From the NCBI GenBank assembly GCA_016295505.1, contig JAEDLC010000059.1:1-11462 (forward strand): a DNA stretch of 11,462 bases. The letters run 5' to 3'. The first letter of the stretch is position 1. Every line of letters begins with the position of its first letter. The position numbers and the translations under genes are program-made. Source of the stretch: Dorea sp. (GTDB lineage: Bacteria; Bacillota_A; Clostridia; Lachnospirales; Lachnospiraceae). The notes beneath the pieces are model-generated. The model had not been told where the DNA came from. It saw nothing but the letters and a program-made list of their open reading frames with translations, and did no database searches. Positions 7,777-11,462 of this stretch are shown in pieces.

Positions 7777-9132
7777 TTAATCTGCTTTTCCCTTGTTTGC
7801 TCTGTTCTCTTTCCATAATTCATCCGCAACCGGTTTCCAACTCTCCGCATATCTGTCACATTTGGCACATAGATGATCGGCCGTTTCCGGGGACTGAAGA
7901 TCTGTTGAATGTGCTTCTGTTCCTGCAACCATGCTCCTTAATTTCTCTGGATTTTCAAGCATCGGACATGGACGCAGCATATTCTCATTGAACGGCTGGT
8001 TATCATGGTATGCCATCATCATCGGTGACTGCAGCGCCTCCAGGATTGTCTTCTCTCTGATATTAGAGTCTGAATAGTGGATGAATACGCATGGATCAAT
8101 ATCTCCATTGGCATTGATATGGAAGTAACGGCGTCCTCCTGCAATACAGCCGCCTACATATTCTGCATCATTCTGAAAATCCATTGCAAACAATGGTTTC
8201 TCAGCACGATAACGGCGAATCCGATGATAGGTTTCCGTTCTCTGTTCCGGCGTTGGCATAAGTTCCGGGGATGCATCATTTCCAACCGGCATATAATGGA
8301 AATACCAGATAAAATAAGCGCCAAGCTCAATCAGACTGTCAAAGAATTCCTCTGATGTAATAGATGCAAAATTTGCACTGGTATAACATGCTGAGATTCC
8401 ATAGAATAACTTTTTCTCCCTCAAAAGATTCATAGCTGCCGTTGCTTTTTTAAATACGCCATCCCCTCGCCGCAGATCCGTTGCTTCTTCAAATCCTTCC
8501 AATGAAATTGCCGGAACAAAATTTCCAACCCGGAGCATTTCATCCGCAAACGCTTCATCAATCAATGTTCCGTTGGTAAAGCACAGAAATACACAGTCGG
8601 AATGCTTTTCACAAAGTTTAATCAGATCTTTCTTACGTACCAGTGGTTCCCCTCCTGTGTATATGTACATATAAACGCCTAATTCCTTGCCCTGTTCAAT
8701 AATATTGTCAATCTCATCATACGTAAGGTTCAGTTTATTGCCATATTCGGCCGCCCAACACCCGGTACAATGCAGATTGCAGGCACTGGTAGGATCCAGA
8801 AGAATTGTCCATGGAATATTACATCCATACTTCTCGCGGCATTCATTCTGCTTCGGCCATCCGACTAAAGCAGCGTTAATAAAGAAATTTACAGCAGTCG
8901 TCTTCATAACATGCGGATCGATATCCTGTATAATATGGCGAATATATCCATAATACGGATGCTCCGGATTCGTCATTGCCTCACGAACTGTTCTCCGTTG
9001 TGGTACAAATTCTTTCCCTGCAAATTTGTCTGCCCAATCCATCAGCTTAAGCAGATTCTTTTCAGGATCCTTGTACAGATAGTTAAATGCCTGCTCCAAA
9101 CCTAATTTTTTAATTGTTGTTGATACATCCAT
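7777..9132 (-). CDS. Radical SAM enzyme with SPASM-like C-terminal cysteines
   Basis: A 451-residue radical SAM protein. Residues 1-105 form an N-terminal extension with no motif I recognise (LGLEQAFNYLYKDPEKNLLK). The radical SAM core follows: DPTSACNLHCTGCWAAEYG with Cys118, Cys122 and Cys125 in CxxxCxxC, the S-adenosylmethionine-contacting TGGEP (159-163), and SLEGF (210-214). The C-terminal part holds Cys329, then GDIDPC with the Gx4C pattern ending in Cys348, Cys389, and CAKC (422, 425), which look like ligands of an auxiliary iron-sulfur cluster, although the standard seven-Cys SPASM pattern is not complete. The substrate is unknown. A perfect AAGGAGG lies 8 bases before the ATG. Second gene of the operon, 30 bases after the HdeD-like gene and 13 before degV. 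Neighbours point to lipids rather than to a peptide; no small precursor-peptide gene is visible. Confidence 0.92.
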   Translation of the reverse strand: MDVSTTIKKLGLEQAFNYLYKDPEKNLLKLMDWADKFAGKEFVPQRRTVREAMTNPEHPYYGYIRHIIQDIDPHVMKTTAVNFFINAALVGWPKQNECREKYGCNIPWTILLDPTSACNLHCTGCWAAEYGNKLNLTYDEIDNIIEQGKELGVYMYIYTGGEPLVRKKDLIKLCEKHSDCVFLCFTNGTLIDEAFADEMLRVGNFVPAISLEGFEEATDLRRGDGVFKKATAAMNLLREKKLFYGISACYTSANFASITSEEFFDSLIELGAYFIWYFHYMPVGNDASPELMPTPEQRTETYHRIRRYRAEKPLFAMDFQNDAEYVGGCIAGGRRYFHINANGDIDPCVFIHYSDSNIREKTILEALQSPMMMAYHDNQPFNENMLRPCPMLENPEKLRSMVAGTEAHSTDLQSPETADHLCAKCDRYAESWKPVADELWKENRANKGKAD

Positions 9133-9162
9133 GATAATTTCCTCCTTGTTTTGTACATTTAT

Positions 9163-9741
9163 TTACTCATTTGCATCGTTCTCATTTGCATGTGGCTGAA
9201 CACTTATATTCGATAATTTGACAGTTTCTTTTACCGTCAGATGATTCATAATACCTTCTGCCAGCAGCCCACAGCCATTTACGATATGTGTGGTCTGCAT
9301 ACTCTGAAACGGTTTTATAATAATAAGCACGCCAAAAATTCCTGCTATGATAGAAAATATCAAAATCCTGTTCCATGTTCTCAATCCAAATACCTTTGCA
9401 TCTTTAGCTGTCTGAAGTTTCAAAACCGCATCCAGCAAAATTAAAAGTCCCAGGGCAGGTGTCAGATATTTACGTATACGCAAATTGCAGCCAAGAGTAA
9501 TGATTCCCACAACGATCAGAAACACGCCACATGCAAAATCATACTGAAAAGCCAGATTATACAGATCATTAGAACAATATCCTATAATCTTTACAATTCC
9601 ATACAGGATCAGGATAATACCGCTGCATATGCAGACTGCCAAAGGAGACAGGGAAGACATAACCATATAAATGATTCCACTAATATAAAAAATGAAAGAT
9701 ATTAAAATATATCCATCCCTTGCCATGCGAAGTTTTTTCAA
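9163..9741 (-). CDS. HdeD/DUF308-like integral membrane protein
   Basis: Multi-pass membrane protein with five to six hydrophobic segments, among them YILISFIFYISGIIYMVMSS, LAVCICSGIILILYGIVKII, FACGVFLIVVGIITLG, LTPALGLLILLDAVLKL and ILIFSIIAGIFGVLIII. The tail is hydrophilic and Asn/Glu-rich. The paired-helix pattern with G-x-x-x-I-x-x-G repeats is that of the HdeD/DUF308 family; no enzymatic function is known. The TTG at 9741 (192 residues) is preferred over the ATG at 9789 (208 residues). AGAGAGGTG stands 6 bases before the TTG, whereas the ATG lies inside the -10 box of the only good promoter and has no ribosome site. First gene of the operon. It may act as a membrane partner for the radical SAM/DegV/PAP2 products, which is inference. 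Confidence 0.78.
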   Translation of the reverse strand: MKKLRMARDGYILISFIFYISGIIYMVMSSLSPLAVCICSGIILILYGIVKIIGYCSNDLYNLAFQYDFACGVFLIVVGIITLGCNLRIRKYLTPALGLLILLDAVLKLQTAKDAKVFGLRTWNRILIFSIIAGIFGVLIIIKPFQSMQTTHIVNGCGLLAEGIMNHLTVKETVKLSNISVQPHANENDANE

Positions 9742-9787
9742 TGTATTCACCTCTCTTTTTTGATTTCTCTGTTCTTTCTTTTTCGTC

Positions 9788-9816
9788 ATTCTAATTTACA
9801 TTTTCCATAGTCTCAA
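9788..9816 (-). promoter_or_regulatory. Sigma-A promoter of the HdeD-radSAM-DegV-PAP2 operon
   Basis: Minus-strand TTGAGA (9811-9816), a 17-base spacer and TAGAAT (9788-9793). Predicted start near 9781, leaving a leader of about 40 bases before the TTG start at 9741. No second good promoter is seen in the short gaps between the following genes, so the four genes are probably one transcript. Confidence 0.7.
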
Positions 9817-9856
9817 TAGACATTCATCCCGTTTCTGTCTGATTTTTGGACAATTC

Positions 9857-9870
9857 AGGCACAATTGCCT
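9857..9870. promoter_or_regulatory. Short palindrome upstream of the operon promoter (possible operator)
   Basis: AGGCACAATTGCCT has 5-base arms (AGGCA/TGCCT) around CAAT. It lies about 40 bases upstream of the -35 box of the minus-strand operon. It has no T-run on the proper side for a minus-strand terminator. A regulator site is possible but not shown. Confidence 0.3.
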
Positions 9871-9910
9871 AAAAAAATCGACTCATCCATACGGACAAGT
9901 CGCCTTTTTT
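9871..9910. terminator. Bidirectional terminator-like hairpin in a divergent spacer
   Basis: The arms CGACTcaTCC (9879-9888) and GGAcaAGTCG (9893-9902) pair with a two-base internal mismatch around the loop ATAC. On the plus strand CC and six T follow; on the minus strand A and seven T follow, so it could end transcripts in both directions. No gene ends nearby on either strand, which makes a leader attenuator, a short RNA or a transcription barrier possible alternatives. Confidence 0.55.
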
Positions 9911-9967
9911 GTACATATTTTTTGTACATATTTTTTGCACCTTTTTTGTACATATTTTTTGCAGATA
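9905..9967. repeat. Five-unit tandem repeat, T6 tract plus GTACATA
   Basis: Units of TTTTTTGTACATA occur at 9905-9917, 9918-9930 and 9942-9954 as exact copies. A shortened copy TTTTTTGCACC lies at 9931-9941 and a variant TTTTTTGCAGATA at 9955-9967. Each exact unit holds the palindrome TGTACA. The array starts exactly in the T-run of the hairpin just before it, so it may have grown by replication slippage from that T-run. It ends a few bases before the likely peptidase promoter. Confidence 0.9.
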
Positions 9968-9970
9968 TTG

Positions 9971-9999
9971 TTGTGTTTTTCACTTAAAAACAGTAAACT
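9971..9999 (+). promoter_or_regulatory. Possible promoter of the M42 peptidase gene
   Basis: TTGTGT (9971-9976), a 17-base spacer and TAAACT (9994-9999). The start would fall near 10006, about 27 bases before the ATG. The match is moderate. The gene's ribosome site AGGGAGG (10021-10027) is strong. Confidence 0.45.
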
Positions 10000-10032
10000 A
10001 ATAACGGATATGTTATTTTTAGGGAGGTTTTT

Positions 10033-11049
10033 ATGAATACTTACATCAACTTTATAACGGAGGAATTAAAGTCGCTTACTTCTATTCCCAGCCCTTCCGG
10101 CTATACAAAAGAAGTTACGGCTCATGTTCACAAAGTGTTGACTGATATGGGGTACGAACCATATTTTTCCAACAAGGGAAATGTGCATGTCACACTCGGC
10201 GGCGAGGGAAATCCCCTGCTCTTAGCAGCACATCTCGATACACTCGGGGCGATGGTACGCTCCATCAAGGAGAACGGACGTCTCCGCCCGACCACACTCG
10301 GCGGCCATCTGTGGACCACCTGTGACGGCGAAAACTGCACCATTCACACCCGCGACGGGAAAGTATATACAGGCGTTGTGCTCAACACAGAACCGTCTGT
10401 TCACGTTGCCGATGAAAAAGTAGAACAAAAAGAAGCGAATATGGAAATTCTTCTGGATGAAAATGTAGACACAAAAGAAGCTACAAAAGCACTTGGAATT
10501 CAGGTTGGAGATATTATTGCAATGGACCCTCGCACGACTGTAACCGCAAGTGGTTACATCAAAAGCCGCTTCCTGGATGATAAGCTTTCTGCTGCCATCC
10601 TTCTCGGACTTGCCAAGATGGTGAAAGAAGAAAATCTTCAGTTAAAGCGTAAGGTTTCTCTTCTCTTCACTGTATACGAAGAAATCGGACACGGAGGATG
10701 TTTCATTCCTGAAGACACCAAAGAAATGTTATCTGTAGATATGGGCTGCGTCGGCGCAGATCTTGACTGTACAGAACGTCAGGTTTCTATCTGTGCAAAA
10801 GATTCCGGTGGTCCGTACAACTACGATGTGACAAGCGCACTCATCGAAGCAGCAAAAGCCAATAACATCGACTTTGCAATCGATATTTATCCTCATTACT
10901 GCTCTGATGTAGAAGCAACGCTCAAAAGCGGATACGATATCCGTCACGGACTCATCGGACCGGGCGTATACGCATCTCACAACTATGAACGTTCTCATAC
11001 AGACGGTGTGAAGAATACACTTGCTCTCTTAAAAGCTTATATTGCTTAA
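10033..11049 (+). CDS. M42 family metallopeptidase (aminopeptidase)
   Basis: Cytoplasmic two-metal aminopeptidase of the M42 family (glutamyl/deblocking aminopeptidase type, often mislabelled endoglucanase), usually assembling as tetrahedral dodecamers that trim peptides. The 338-residue length is normal. Motifs in order: LTSIPSPSGYTKEV (15-28), AAHLDTLGAMV with His67 and Asp69, SRFLDDKLSA with the metal-bridging Asp at 182/183, YEEIGHGG with the catalytic base and ligand at Glu216/Glu217, SVDMG with Asp236, and a C-terminal His ligand in YASHNYERSH (His316 or His322). The inserted middle domain (about 75-165) is the usual M42 PDZ-like domain. Start ATG is preceded by AGGGAGG with 5-6 base spacing. 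Single gene with its own promoter, divergent from the HdeD operon and convergent with the dehydrogenase gene. Substrate specificity cannot be read from the sequence. Confidence 0.93.
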   Translation: MNTYINFITEELKSLTSIPSPSGYTKEVTAHVHKVLTDMGYEPYFSNKGNVHVTLGGEGNPLLLAAHLDTLGAMVRSIKENGRLRPTTLGGHLWTTCDGENCTIHTRDGKVYTGVVLNTEPSVHVADEKVEQKEANMEILLDENVDTKEATKALGIQVGDIIAMDPRTTVTASGYIKSRFLDDKLSAAILLGLAKMVKEENLQLKRKVSLLFTVYEEIGHGGCFIPEDTKEMLSVDMGCVGADLDCTERQVSICAKDSGGPYNYDVTSALIEAAKANNIDFAIDIYPHYCSDVEATLKSGYDIRHGLIGPGVYASHNYERSHTDGVKNTLALLKAYIA

Positions 11050-11054
11050 TTTTT

Positions 11055-11092
11055 GAGGCAGCCGCATAAATGCTGTTTTATGCGGCTGCCTC
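11055..11092. terminator. Strong 16-bp hairpin between convergent genes
   Basis: GAGGCAGCCGCATAAA (11055-11070) is followed by a six-base loop (11071-11076) and its perfect complement (11077-11092). It lies 6 bases after the M42 stop, between two convergent genes, as expected for a shared terminator. However, neither strand has a clear T-run after the stem, so it may protect 3' ends or terminate poorly. Confidence 0.6.
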
Positions 11093-11186
11093 TACATACT
11101 TATCAGAATACTCTTACATTATCCATTATCTTGGTCACATCATCCTTAATTACACAATTACCAGTCTGCTGGCATGCAAGATTTTC

Positions 11187-11462
11187 TTAGAAGCTCTCTC
11201 TGAAAATCTGTTCAATCTCATCTGCATTAAGCACCTTATAACCACCAGGCATAACTATCGTAGCCTTCACAAGATCCGGAATCATGTCCTCTGTTGCTCC
11301 AAGTTCAGTAATATTCATTACAAGTCCCAATTCCTTCATCCAGTTTTCCATTGCCTGAAGACCATCAGATGCAACCTGTTCATCCGACTTTCCGGTAGTA
11401 TCAACATTCCAAACATTCTTTGCAAACCGCACAAACTTCGCAAGGCCGTAAGGCATAATATG
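11187..11462 (-). CDS. Iron-containing alcohol dehydrogenase, C-terminal end
   Basis: The last 91 residues of a group III (iron-containing) alcohol dehydrogenase, entering from the right edge. The visible part reads HIMPYGLAKFVRFAKNVWNV at its start, contains MKELGLVMNITELGATEDMI, and ends ADEIEQIFRESF. The 'lg.p..l.elGa.eediP.lvk' pattern and the closing 'eeI..I' helix are typical of NAD(P)H-dependent butanol-dehydrogenase-like members, which reduce aldehydes in fermentation. The metal-binding histidines and the Rossmann domain are outside the window, so cofactor and substrate cannot be named. The gene converges on the M42 peptidase. In the same frame after its TAA stop, another 26-27 codons remain open up to a TGA at about 11107 (see findings). 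Confidence 0.85.
   Translation of the reverse strand, partial: HIMPYGLAKFVRFAKNVWNVDTTGKSDEQVASDGLQAMENWMKELGLVMNITELGATEDMIPDLVKATIVMPGGYKVLNADEIEQIFRESF

Noticed and set aside
7764..7928. N-terminal extension of DegV
   Set aside because: It overlaps the end of the radical SAM gene in another frame, is basic and unlike DegV, and the ATG at 7763 has a strong ribosome site.
7599..7991. 130-codon plus-strand open frame across the radical SAM/DegV junction
   Set aside because: It is antisense to two clear genes, has no ribosome site, and its composition is typical of a shadow frame.
9905..9967. CRISPR array
   Set aside because: The units are contiguous 11-13 base repeats without spacers and no cas gene is present.

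Overview
The window looks like chromosomal DNA of an anaerobic gut-type Firmicute, most likely Lachnospiraceae (Clostridia). The grounds are moderate GC (low forties by eye), strong AGGAGG-type ribosome sites, tightly packed operons, and the character of the proteins: a V-type ATPase, DegV, a radical SAM enzyme, an M42 peptidase and a butanol-dehydrogenase-like Fe-ADH. No rRNA, tRNA, CRISPR array, insertion sequence or phage gene is visible. The family assignment is inference from protein style, not from a marker gene.

Left part (1-5464, minus strand): a V-type ATPase operon transcribed right to left as atpE - DUF2764 gene - atpA - atpB - atpD - atpI. The atpI gene runs off the left edge. Junctions are extremely tight (gaps of 11-13 bases, an ATGA overlap between atpD and atpI, and ribosome sites overlapping stop codons), which implies translational coupling. 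The order matches the compact spirochaete/Chlamydia-type V-ATPase operon rather than the longer Thermus/Enterococcus type; no separate F or C subunit gene is seen between E and I. A promoter for the operon is visible at 5526-5555. A 281-base AT-rich spacer separates it from a divergent TetR-family regulator.

Middle part (5746-9816): a plus-strand TetR/AcrR regulator converges with a four-gene minus-strand operon, read in the order HdeD-like membrane protein (DUF308) - radical SAM protein - DegV fatty-acid-binding protein - PAP2-like membrane phosphatase. Gaps inside the operon are 30, 13 and 16 bases. A good sigma-A promoter (9788-9816) precedes it and decides the start of the first gene, a TTG at 9741. 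A fatty-acid binder, a lipid-phosphate phosphatase-like membrane protein, an integral membrane protein and a radical SAM enzyme in one transcription unit suggest an uncharacterised membrane-lipid modification system; this is the most interesting inference here.

Right part (9817-11462): the divergent spacer 9817-10032 holds a short palindrome, a bidirectional terminator-like hairpin and a five-unit tandem repeat with T6 tracts and TGTACA cores. Next comes a complete plus-strand M42 family metallopeptidase with all metal-ligand motifs, then a 16-bp perfect hairpin, then the C-terminal end of a minus-strand iron-containing alcohol dehydrogenase that enters from the right edge.
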